Assembly (NCBI RefSeq): GCF_965363235.1
Contig: NC_134848.1
Coordinates: 61,528,181-61,592,180 of the forward strand
Direction: 5' to 3'
Length of the DNA stretch: 64,000 nt
Source of the DNA: Mytilus galloprovincialis
Taxonomy: Eukaryota; Mollusca; Bivalvia; Mytilida; Mytilidae
The position numbers were made by a program, and so were the translations under genes. The notes beneath the pieces were generated by a model. The model was not told the origin of the DNA. It was given only the letters and a program-made list of their open reading frames with translations, and did not search any database. The stretch's first letter is position 1; the number at the start of each line of letters is the position of its first letter. Below, piece by piece: positions 19,326 through 29,933 of the stretch.

Positions 19326-20814
19326 ACCTCAATATAATTTTAAGATGAAGAACCGTTGATTCTGGTTGTTGAAAGGTAAAAACTTAATTATAAATTTCCA
19401 GTCTTGTATATAAAACATATTGACCTACAGATCAATGTAAGGACTTTGGGTAATGTTCAATTTGAAACCTCAATGCAAATAGTTATAAGATTACTTTTTA
19501 ATTATTACTCTCGAGTAAAACGAAAGAGAAAATAGCAAGCGGGCAATCAGTAACCGTCAGTCCTAAAAACAAGTTAACACAATGTACAAAATAGAAACGA
19601 TGAAAAAAAAAACAAAAACAAAAAACAATACAAAAAAAATATTACACAGAAACTTTAGTGCAAGGAGTATTGACGAAGGATTGACAATATACCTAGTCTT
19701 TTGATAACAAAGAGACTTGACAATAAACAGTACATTAAAATGTATCACTTAAACAACAAGTGTATGCATCCTATAAAGTTCCGCTTGGCGGTAACGTATA
19801 ATTAATCAGTATGTAAACATACATATAGTTATGAACCATGTTGTATACTTAAGGCAATAGTAGAATACCGCTGTTCAATAGTCATCAATCGATTTCACTG
19901 AAACCAATCGGTGTCACAAATCCGGGTCACAAAATAATTTTGTATACAAAAAACAATTGTGTTTCGCAATTAAAGTTGAATTATTATCTACAGAATTGCC
20001 AAGATCAGATGAAATCATATAAGAAATATTTAATATAACGAATTTGCTGTTGACTTCTATAAATAAGCCTTGTCTGTACCATGTCGGTGCACCCGATCTC
20101 ATTTTAAGGTGGATAAAAACTGAATTTTTGATAATTTGGCACAATGCGAGTAATTACCCCATCCCCCCTCCCTAACGACAAAATAAAAAAAAAATTAAAA
20201 ACCACAAAAAACAAAAAATAATGAGAAGCACAATATTAACCGAAGCACAGATTATATTGTTAGAAAAAGCTACGTTGTATCTTACAAGTAATAATAATGT
20301 GATATTTAAAGATGTCATTCGACAATGACAACTGTACATTGACAGGAAAATGTATTATGACAAGCTAAAGACGACATTTTTGTGTTTTGAGAAATTTTTG
20401 GATTAATACATGGCTATATGGAAAGAAAATGTAGACTCTTTTATAGATATAGGAAGATGTGGTATGACTGCCAATAAGACAACTCTCCATCGAAGTCACA
20501 ATCTATAAAAGTAAACCATTATAGGTCTTTTATGTCTATTATCTAGACTATTCAATATTCGAACTCAGGAAGATTTTAGGAACCTTCGGATTTTGAACAT
20601 GCATGTGTTTGTCCTTTGAGGTATTTATAGTTCATGGCAAATCTTCGGGAGTCCCTCTTAAATTCATACGTGTACATACACTTTCTAATAAATACAAATA
20701 AAACTTTATATATTTTGTGCGAAAGCTTTTGTGGATTAACCTTCATCATAAAAGCTCAAACCCAAACATTTTAAGGCCCAAAATTGTTTTTCATTTTAGT
20801 TCCTTTATATGTTT
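19326..20814. other. Spacer with traces of dispersed repeats
   Basis: Nothing coding. The 20450-20530 part (GGTATGACTGCCAATAAGAC, AACTCTCCATCGAAGTCAC) resembles 25025-25080 in part (GCCATTGAGACAACTATCC) and may be a common mussel repeat. Confidence 0.4.
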
Positions 20815-21005
20815 AAGGAGTTATGTATGGCGTCCATTACCACTGAACTAGTACACATTTTTGTTTAGGGGCCAGCCGAAGCACGACTCCGGGTGCAATA
20901 TTTTATCCCTGTGTTAAAGACCCATTGATGGCCTTCGGTCGTTTTCTTTTTTTTTGGTCGGTTTGTTGTCTCTTTGACACATTCCCCATTTCCATTCTCA
21001 ATTTT
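20815..21005 (+). mobile_element. Solo 3' tail of the Penelope-type element
   Basis: GGCGTCCATTACCACTGAAC, GGGGCCAGCCGAAGCACG, CTCCGGGTGC, GGTCGGTTTGTTGTCTC and CCCCATTTCCATTCTCAATT match 61930-62102, where the same tail follows the Penelope-type element. It is a 5'-truncated copy. Confidence 0.6.
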
Positions 21006-21799
21006 ACAAAAGTGACAAAGAATAGTTTATAACATGTATAAGCTCGACATATGCTATATGTTATCGTTTGTTCGTTACAGAGGCATTAGCTGTCAAATTC
21101 ATGTTCACCAATTTGACTCAAATCATCATATTTGATTTATGACATAATTACACGTATATCCAAATTACAATAAGTATAAAATAAACCTTTAACAAGACAA
21201 AGACTCGATAATAATATAACAGCACTTCGTGTGTATTTCTAAGTCTTGAAACCATCTAATCAACCACTGAGATTACCTTCGAAGACTGCCGACGGTCATA
21301 TAACCCATTATGTACATAACTGAAAATTTTAATAGATAGCGACGACGTGCAATTGGATATTTATATGTGTGTTTGGTTTAATGTTAAAGGTTAACAAAAT
21401 AAGTTTATCATCGTTTTTAAACAGCGGTATACTACTGTTGCCTTTATTTACCTGTAAAATAATGATTTTTTTGTGGATTGAATCAATTAGCGAAATGCTT
21501 CACCCTTGTTTCACTTTCGATATCGACAATCTTTTCTTTTTATTGCTGAACATGCCTAGTAGACGCGTAAGCCATTTACAGCTAAGTTCACATAAATAAT
21601 ATTACATGAGGTCGAATTAGTCACTTGCAAGTCAATTGTACATTGAACTTACGTTGACAAAAATCTAACTGTTTATAACAAAATATTATTTCCAAATTCC
21701 GCTTTTATTAACTCGAAAAAAAAAACGTATTTTGATTTTGTGTCTAAATCGTTGATAATACCCTTCTTTTAAACCCACATTAATTATGACCGTAAGACA
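21006..21799. other. Spacer
   Basis: Only a short match to dispersed repeat family 2 near 21420-21450 (AACAGCGGTATACTACTGTT) is seen. The rest is unassigned AT-rich DNA. Confidence 0.4.
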
Positions 21800-21809
21800 T
21801 TGATGGTTA

Positions 21810-23065
21810 CAAAAAACGACGGAAGATAACAAAGGGACATTCAAACTCATAAGTCAAAAATAGACTGACAACGCCATTACAAAATAAAATAAAGGCCCAA
21901 AAGACAAACTATACACAAAACTCAAAATAAAAATTTATAGACTGAGCAACACGAACCCCTAACAAAACACCGGGGTGATATCAGGTGCTCCTAGAGGGTA
22001 AGCAGATCCTGCTCCCCATGTGGCACCCGTCGTTTTTTTTTATCATGTTAATACAAACCCGGTGATAAATCTAAATTGGTAGATCCCATTCGGGGAAAAA
22101 AGGCCGGAATTGTGATTACAACAATTGGAATATATCGGTCGTCATCTGTGAAACAGATATTCATTAACGGTCAGCCAACTGTTAATGGCGTCCGTTATAT
22201 TAACACTTCACCACTTCACCACTTGGAACGCTTGGTCTCATAGCTTTCTTGTTAGCAGCAATCCTCTATCAAGAAAATCATGATAGTAAAAAAAAACTAG
22301 CCCTGGGATATCGTATCAACTAGGATATACTGTGGATTCCTTAATATTCGTGGATTTTCATGGATTTCGTGGGTAAAGGTGAACCACGAATTCAAATGTT
22401 CAACGAAATACAAATGTTATATGGGTTGTATGCCGACTTTGGCAAAACCACGAAATAAAAAATCCGCAAAAATGCAATGTTTACTGAATCCACGAAAATT
22501 GATACCCACGAAAATAAACGAATCCACAGTATGTACTTTATATGTAGGCGCTGCTCGAATGTTGCTACATAGAAATGGAAAATTCACAATTAGGGAGGTG
22601 AAATAATCTCTTTTTTCATAAAGTTTTGTTTTCAAGCGACCCTCCACGTCAATTTCTAAATATAAATCAAGATATGGGGCAGACTTAATTGCATCTATTG
22701 TATCCTTTATTTCAAGGTTGGCGGGATAGATGCGTTCAGCATAGTGACCAAACATTGAATTATTTATGGGAAAGTCAAGTTAAAGGATCATGCTAACTTA
22801 TTTTCTTTCTACCTTTTAGAAGATCCTTTATGAAATTATCCTCATTTGAATATAGAAACAGTTCGACAAGATGAGGAGCACAGTAATTTTTAATGGGAAT
22901 GCCGGAATTTTTTTTTAACTTGTCTTTCAAATGTAACAAATAGTTTGTCAATCAAGTATTCAGGCATCTTGATAATGTCATATTTGTTTGAATTAGAGGG
23001 ACTTTTTGTATAGTACGATGTGTCCCTCCCTAAGAAAAGGTACCCCTAATTACGATGACCATTCT
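21810..23065 (-). mobile_element. Second Naiad-type Penelope-like element, 5'-truncated
   Basis: The minus strand carries the RT C-terminal part (ERIYPANLEIKD, APYLDLYLEIDVEGRLKTKL, KRDYF, IVNFPF) and then the same 3' tail as the Naiad-type element at 30-33.5 kb (GTGCCACATGGGGAGCAGG near 22020). It is a broken, older copy and is interrupted by the MITE at 22328-22531. Confidence 0.8.
22328..22531. mobile_element. 204-bp palindromic MITE inside the Naiad-type copy
   Basis: The ends read TACTGTGGATTC and GAATCCACAGTA. Further in, TTCGTGGATTTTC, TTTCGTGGGTA and their inverted forms (ACCCACGAAAATAAACGAAT) pair, so most of the element can fold. TA is the likely target duplication. The ends suggest a mariner-type MITE. 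Confidence 0.8.
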
Positions 23066-23660
23066 ATTTGTATACAGGTTTGTTCTAGTTTAAACATATT
23101 TTATTTGCTGAATTAAAGCAAAATGGATTAGACACAAGTAAATCATACTTATGAAGTCCTCTCCATATTACAATATAAAATTACAATTATAGTATATAAA
23201 CTCATCATAGATACCAGGACTAAATTTTGTATATACGACAGATGCGCGTTTCGTCTACAAAAGATTCATCAGTGACACTCGAATGCAAAAAAGTTAAAAA
23301 GGCCAAATAAAGTACGAAGTTGAAGAGCATTATGGACCAAAAGTCCTAAAAGTAGGTAGAAAAGCCTTAGTATTTAAACAATCCAAATTTTGTAAACAGA
23401 TACATGTAATTCATAAATATAACCATATCATTCATGTCAGCACATAGTATAATATAATGGACATGCATATTAAGCGAACAGTTTATACAATTAAATACAA
23501 GCTATCATAAGTAAAGAAAAAGAGAGAGATAAAAAATATAGACAAAGAAAGTTTGAAAAGTCATATAATTCGGTGATGATGACGTGAGTGTTGATGATGA
23601 TGTTGATGATAATGATGACGTTCCGTGTCAGTATAAATAACGCTTTATGAAGGCACAACA
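23066..23660 (-). repeat. Dispersed module adjoining the Naiad-type copy, with a family 1 insertion
   Basis: The minus strand has AAGTATGATTTACTTGTGTC, AATCCATTTTGCTTTAATT, ATATGACTTTTCAAACTTTC and a (TCA)n-rich part, in the same set as 33560-33905 next to the other Naiad-type element. A family 1 piece (GACGAAACGCGCATCTGTCG and GTCACTGATGAATC at about 23240-23280) lies inside it. Confidence 0.6.
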
Positions 23661-24174
23661 AGGTAAAGGTTTGTTTAGGTCAATCAATTAAGCAAGCGAC
23701 AATCAATCGTTATATTCTTGTATTTCATATTATGTGCAAAATTATTATCCCAGCCCAGTAAATGAAATACATCTTGTCCTAACTTTGTCTATGATATCGG
23801 TGCTGAAATTTTTATTGTTAGTTTTTAAAAAAAATTTATGAAATGTCCTGCGCCCTTATAGATTTTGTGTGAGATTTCCTGTTCATAAGTTATTACATAT
23901 CTTCTACTTCTACTTTTATTTATACCGGATAACAACCACAATTATTAGACTGAACATTTTGCCATGACTTCGGTGCGCATACTCCTCGATTCTTCCAATC
24001 ACTAATGGTTCGTGGAAAGAAAGAATATTTCCGGTAATCACTTCATGATGCTGGAATTTGGAAGCTTCTGTAATGCATTGTTTTGGCAGTCAAGCGACCA
24101 TCCCTTGTCACTGCAACTTTCCCTTTAACAATTTTGAAGAGTATGGAGGGTCTTGCATCTTTTCGCCTTTTTTC

Positions 24175-24365
24175 CATAGATCTCCATGCCAGGTGATTTG
24201 GTCCGTTTCTGTGTGTGTAACATTTTAGTGTTGTGTCGTTGTTCTCCTCTTATATTTAATGCGCTTCCCTCGGTTTTAGTTTGTTACCCCGATTTTGTTT
24301 TTTGTCCATGGATTTATGAGTTTTGAACAGCGTTATACTACTGTTGCCTTTATTAAGCATCGTAC
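24175..24365 (+). repeat. Dispersed repeat family 2 copy
   Basis: CATTTTAGTGTTGTGTCGTT, CCCTCGGTTTTAGTTTGTTA and GAACAGCGTTATACTACTGT follow the same order as the copies at 8290-8480 and 41560-41660. Confidence 0.6.
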
Positions 24366-25799
24366 TAACAGTAGGATGATTTATATGTGTGTTCATTACA
24401 TATCGTTGCTGCTCGTCTCTGGTTTATTTCTTGTCGGTCTAGATATGTTTTATTATATGTATCTCATAACACACATTACAAATTCCTAACAATGCAAAAT
24501 CGGCCTTAGCCGGTTTGTGTATGATCTTTTAAGCAACTTTAGCTTGTAACATACATTATATGCTCTCAAATTGTGGTTATACATTTGCAGACTTATTTAT
24601 TTGTCTCCAGCATAAAGGTGCATGTTATTATACTTGCGCATAAAACCACTCCATTAAAGGCAAAATATGACCAAAAGGGGGAAAAATGGTTTTATATATC
24701 AATAGATATGTTATTCTTAGTGAGACATTCAACGTATTTGTTTACAGTTCACACAGTATTAATGCAGTTTTCTGTTCATTTTTATAAAATTTCCTTCAAG
24801 CGTCACTGAGAAGATTTTATGAGTTGATATTTGTTGAAATCAAATAGTATCAGGCTGAACCTTTCCCGTTCAACTAGTTGTACCTCATTGTTTTCAGATG
24901 AAAGCTCACATAATCAGCATAATGACGACCCTTGTTCATGTAGGCGGTAATATACTGTATAGCTTTGAAGGCGTTGACAATACGACACTCACCCGATAAG
25001 TTAGGTATTTATGAAAATAAGAAAATATGGTAGGGTTGCCATTGAGACAACTATCCAAAAGAGACCAACATGGCATTGTTCCTTTTTTATTAACTTGATT
25101 CTTAACTGTTAGAAACCCCATAGAAACATGAAGGTGCCGTTGTGTATTTTACGTCCTTAAATAAAGGTGTTTCATTAGTTTTTTTGTCAAGGGCGTTGTG
25201 TTGTCTGTTGTTCTTCAAATTCTTGTTTGATTGGATACTTGTCCTTTTCTCTCGTTTCTCCATTGCCGTTTTGTGTTAGTACCAAACGACGATTCTATTA
25301 AAACAACAATTAGCATTGTGAGTGGGAGAGCTAAGTAATGATGATCATATTTTTATTTTTAGGCGTTTTCATTAAACAAAAAGTAGTATTTTGCTAAACA
25401 TATGGCGGTATTATGTTCCGACTTGCAGTTTTACTTGCAGAAAATGTTCTATACCTAATGAAAATAGTTAAACATCTCCCCTTTTACTATTTGTAGCTAG
25501 ATTTGGTGGTATCTTTAGAGGTCCTTCGCTCCTTTTGAACATTTGAGTTGTCAATACATTACTTTTTCAATGCGAATGATATTGCAGGCAGAACGTCTAT
25601 AGATATTAAGGTTATTGTATTTTAGCACGTGGTCCATATTTAAAAAAAACTTTCAGGTGGATTTGAATAAAACAATATTATGGCCAGTTTATTTTTATAT
25701 TGTAAAACGACGAGCAACTCCGTTCCACAGGCTAAAAACGATTGAACGAGAGAAATCAATTATAACGCAAATGTTGCATTGATTTAATTCAATAAATTC
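24366..25799. other. Spacer downstream of gene A, nothing coding
   Basis: No domain, no clear repeat apart from a short mussel-repeat-like piece at 25025-25080. Confidence 0.4.
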
Positions 25800-25805
25800 T
25801 TTATT
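25800..25805 (-). terminator. Possible poly(A) signal of gene A
   Basis: AATAAA on the minus strand about 180 bases past the gene A stop codon. Confidence 0.5.
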
Positions 25806-25985
25806 CGACAAAAAGTATACAAATAATGGTAATGAAAATGTTTGGCAGTCAAATTCTCCATCTTAAATATGCATATTACATGTTGCATGTTGTTTACATG
25901 AATTATTACACAATTTCTTTTCATCACATGAATGCTTAAGAAATACTAGTAGACGAGAATGTTATATTCAGTGTCAAGGCCATAA

Positions 25986-28194
25986 TCACGCCGGGGATGG
26001 TTTTTGGCCTTTAGTAGACATCTCATCGGTACCTCCACCGTTTCCGCCATCACCTCCGCCACCACCATTTCCACCATTTCCACCATTACCGCCATTTCCT
26101 CCGTTTCCGCCATTTCCACGACCTTCAGTAACACCACCATTCCCACCATTTCCGCCATTACCTCCATTTCCTCCATTTCCACCACCATTATCGCCACCAC
26201 CATTTCCGCCATTCCCACCGCCTCCACCATCACCTCCATTACCAAAACCGCCATCTCCGCCATTACCTCCGTTTCCCCCATCACCTCCATCACCAAAACC
26301 GCTATCTCCACCGTTTCCACCGCCTCCTCCGTTACCTCCGTCACCAAAACCACTATCTCCACCATTCCCGCCATTCCCTCCATTACCTCCATTTCCGCCA
26401 GATGGCATCATTGTTTCAGTTGTTGAGTACTTGCCAACCCCTCCATCCATATTTGGTGTCATGCCTCCATTAGAACTCATGTCGATTTGTCCTTCGCCTA
26501 AATAATAAAAATAACATCTAATTGTTATATATATTTACTGGTTTTTTTTACATTATAGTCAGATAACCCATTTATAACGTTCGATCAATAATGTTTACAA
26601 ATGTTGGAAAACGATGGGAAAATTATAACTCATTAATTGAAAAACGCGACATAGAAAACTAAAGATCGAGTAATACGAGCCCCACAAAAAACGGAAATGA
26701 TTTTAGGTTCTCAGGAAGGGTAGGCAGATCCTTCTCTTTACGTGAAACCCGATATGTTGAGTTAGTTAGTGATTTTTTTTGCCAGGAGTAATATACACGC
26801 CTTGTTCAAACAATAAACATTATACAAATCTGTCTCTACATACTTGAACATTGAAGTTGTTTGCATATGATCATATATTGGAATGACAAATATTAGTATT
26901 AAGTTTTTCAATGTTGATTTATTCGGTATACATCTAAAAACTTCCTGTTTCATTGTGTTTATAAAAAAAGAAAAAAAAATATATAAATTTTAGCTCCCCC
27001 CTCCGTTTTCTCCATTTCTCTCACCCTCAACATGCTCAAGAAAACAAATATTATATATATAGATGTGAAAAACAAATCTGTTACTTACATGTATCTCTGC
27101 ATTTTTGTAAAGTTTTGAATCGATTTGAGTTTCCCCGGCATCCTTTGTACCTGAATCTCTCGCATGCTCCGGTTTCGGTATTAAAGAAGAAACGTCTCAA
27201 CCAGAAGAAACATTTGCCTGAGTCTACTGGTAAACTACAATCCGGTTTGGGTTTTGGTCCTAGAAAAGTACATTTATTTTGTATTATTATGAGATAAGAA
27301 ATGCTAGTTGTTTTTAAAGGACGAAATGATCGTTGTTTTTTTCAAAGCTAGTATGATATGTAAGAGGAACTTTAACGAAAATATGCATATAACGTGAAAA
27401 CTTTAATTAAAAGTTCCTTTCACTTCCTTTTTAAAAACGTTTCTGGAACATATTCTCGTAAATAATGTTCAACGTTTCTCAATGATTATCTTCTGTCATT
27501 CTTTTCATCAATTTTCAATGGTTGACGTCGTCCGAGTCAAGTATGACCACCTATGGTGTGCAGTGTTTCTGACATATACAGACCTAATTGTGCAATAACT
27601 ATATCACATTTGATAGTCTCTTTTTAATTCATTCCATATATCTTGGATTCCAACAGATTTAAAGAAAAATGTTACGGACAATTGTTACTCAGTAAAGACC
27701 GTTTGTAAAACTCTAGATCTATGTTTTTGATACTTATCGGGCATTTGGTAGCTGTTTCTAAATAGTTGTACTGGCAGGAAATTGCTTCTGTAGAACAATG
27801 ATTATGATAAGGGCCTTTTATTTTAACAAAAACAATGAGAAATAAAAAAATAATTAATAATAATTAACATAAAGATTCATTTTAAAGTGTGATAATTTCA
27901 GAAGCAAAGCAAAATCGATCTAGCGTGCACGTGAATACTCAGGTCTAAATATATTTTAAATTAAAATGATCATATTATTTATTAAAAATGTAAAACACAA
28001 CAACAATTGAACTCACCGACAACAAATAGATAAAACATTTACAAAGGAGCTTAAATTATAAATAAAAAAAATAAATAAAAAAATTCTGAAATATTAAGGA
28101 ACACATATTATATATACGTACGACTTCTTCCCCAGTTCCAATGTCCAGAAACAGACACAATCAGACAGACAGCTAAGGTAATTGATATCTTCAT
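25986..28194 (-). CDS. Gene A: secreted Kunitz and Gly/Asn-rich repeat protein (251 aa)
   Basis: Three exons are inferred: 28122-28194 (signal peptide MKISITLAVCLIVSVSG, then HWNWGRS; donor GTACGT), 27089-27259 (Kunitz; acceptor TTTCTAG, donor GTAAGT) and 25986-26497 (Gly-rich; acceptor ATTATTTAG, stop TGA). All joins are phase 1 and the frame is unbroken. Kunitz cysteines lie at about residues 32, 41, 57, 65, 78 and 82 with exact BPTI spacing, preceded by a PKPKPD linker. P1 and P1' are Phe-Phe, unlike active trypsin inhibitors, where P1 is Lys/Arg and P1' is small. After a Met/Ser/Thr linker (MSSNGGMTPNMDGG) come about 130 residues of GGNGG with Asp-Ser-Gly-Phe-Gly-Asp-Gly inserts. It is likely an extracellular matrix component of shell or byssus. 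The inhibitor role is doubtful. A Naiad-type 3' tail lies in intron 2. Confidence 0.87.
26590..26765 (-). mobile_element. Solo 3' tail of the Naiad-type element in gene A intron 2
   Basis: The minus strand reads GGATCTGCCTACCCTTCC, AACCTAAAATCATTTCC and TAGTTTTCTATGTCGCGTT, as in the terminal repeat at 33340-33440. Old and diverged. Confidence 0.55.
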
Positions 28195-28450
28195 CTTTTG
28201 TTGGTTTAAGTCGAGAGAGAGGTACAGATGTTTTATAGTCTGAGTGGAGGTGTATTACTACGGATATTGATAAGGCGACGGGATGTTTAATAAGTCATTT
28301 TAGATATCAAACGTGATATACAGGTTTCCGATACTTCAGTTTTGTTTATGATTGATTTCATAAGTAGTACAATAAGACAAAAAATATCATTAACAAATGT
28401 TAATCATTCATTGATACGTATAAAGTATTAGTAATATTCAAAAAGTACAT
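28195..28450 (-). promoter_or_regulatory. Gene A promoter with TATA box
   Basis: TATAAAA on the minus strand at 28231-28237, 37 bases before the start codon. The cluster-wide blocks follow: GAGTGGAGGTGTA, TACGGATATTGATAAGGCGAC, GGTTTCCGATACTTCAG and GTACAATAAGACA (plus-strand reading). Confidence 0.7.
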
Positions 28451-28954
28451 ATATCATTCAAGTCTACTGGTATATTTGGACGCTTATAAACATGTATAAA
28501 TTTAACATCCCACACCGAAAAATTGATGTAATCAAAAATTTCCCCCCCTAAAACTATCTCTGACAAAAAGCAGCTATTGGCGACACATATCTCAATACAG
28601 CTTCTGGTGTTCGTACGTCTACATTGTTGTCCGTCGGTTAGTATGTTATTCGAAATTGAAAAGCAGCCAATCAGTATTATTTGCGCTCTTCGTCCGTATT
28701 TTTGCACTAGTAATACACAATGATCGTGGTGCATCAAGCACCGTATTATCAACTCTATTCATACTATTTTTGAATGTTAATTATTTTACTCCGCATTATT
28801 CTAAACTCTTTTAATGCGTTTAAAACAGTATGAAAATTAAAAGAGAATTTGGAATTCATCTCAATTAATACCGAATTTTGTGATTATCCCTATTTACTAC
28901 GACATTTCAATATTCTGCTTGACATGGCTTGGTGTTTACAGACAAATGACCTTA
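28451..28954. other. Spacer upstream of gene A
   Basis: AT-rich with no coding pattern recognised on either strand. Confidence 0.4.
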
Positions 28955-28958
28955 AACG

Positions 28959-29061
28959 CCCCCCCCCCCCCCCCCATCCCGCCAAAAAATTAAAAAAAAG
29001 AAATAGTAAACATAAAAAAGGAAACATAGACAAAATTAAGAATATAGGGGGGGGGGGGGGG
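28959..29061. repeat. Poly-C (17) and poly-G (15) runs in inverted order
   Basis: A run of 17 C at 28959-28975 and a run of 15 G at 29047-29061 flank 71 bases of A-rich DNA. They can pair with each other or form G-quadruplex or i-motif structures. Run lengths may be unreliable in the assembly. Confidence 0.85.
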
Positions 29062-29147
29062 CAAATATTTTTTTTTAGAGAATAACCAAATTGAATACTA
29101 GTACAATAGAAGAATAGAAAAATGACTCTAAATTCAACTTTTAAAAG

Positions 29148-29217
29148 TCCCCGTAGAAACCCATATCACCGGTACATATATCCCTATAGAAACCCTTATC
29201 ACCGGTACATATATTTT
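29148..29217. repeat. Two tandem copies of about 35 bp
   Basis: GTAGAAACCCATATCACCGG and TATAGAAACCCTTATCACCG, each followed by TACATATAT, stand side by side. Confidence 0.75.
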
Positions 29218-29344
29218 TCATTTTCCTATACACTATATTTTTAGTGGCACAAATGGAGAAGAAAAAGTTCTAGTTAGGGTTCTATTTCTACCTCCGAAAT
29301 CTGCAATGAAAATTGACCTACGTCTCTTTTTACATTATTTTTAA

Positions 29345-29590
29345 AAGTAACATGAAATTGAATACTATTTTAACGCAATGGCGATGCTCCGCTTCATTCT
29401 TTAACAATAATCTTTTTCGAGCTAATATTGTAAATGATCCGTTTTGCCAATGTGGGGATAGATATTGAGGATGTCTATTATTCTTTCATTGTTTGTCCAA
29501 AATACATATCATGTAGAAAAACCTTATTCAATAATCTTAACTGGCTATCCGAAAACTTTGTTTTAGATACATATATAGCTAATAATATGC
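29345..29590 (+). mobile_element. LINE 3' end fragment (C-terminal tail of the RT protein)
   Basis: The plus strand reads LFRANIVNDPFC, then DIEDVYYSFIVCPKYISCRK and TLFNNLNWLSENFVLDTYIA. This is the usual Cys-rich ending of many invertebrate non-LTR elements (CxCG, then Y/H-x-FF-x-CP). One frame change separates the first two parts. Only the last 80 or so residues are left. Confidence 0.65.
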
Positions 29591-29885
29591 GGACATATTC
29601 AGTAGTCAACACTTCGGTGTTGACATGAATATCAATAATGTGATCATTTTTATAAATTTCCTGTTAACAAAACTTTGAATTTTTCGAAAAACTAAGGATT
29701 TTCTTATCCCAGGCCTAGATTACCTTAGCCGTATTTGACACAACTTTTTGGATCTTTGAATCCTTAAAGATCTTCAACTTTATACTCCTTTGGCTTTATA
29801 CATATTTTGATATGAGCGTCACTGATGAGTCTTATGTAGACGAAACGCGCGTCTGGCGTACTTAATAATAATCCTGGTACCTGTG
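29590..29885 (+). repeat. Dispersed repeat family 1, best copy
   Basis: It runs from GTCAACACTTCGGTGTTGAC, itself a palindrome, through ATCCCAGGCCTAGATTACC, TTTGACACAACTTTTTGGA and GATGAGTCTTATGTAGACG to AAACGCGCGTCTGGCGTA and CTGGTACC. This is the most complete of the copies in the window. Confidence 0.8.
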
Positions 29886-29933
29886 AGAAGTATTTGAACA
29901 AACAAAATATTTAAATGTTCAAACATGTTCTCT

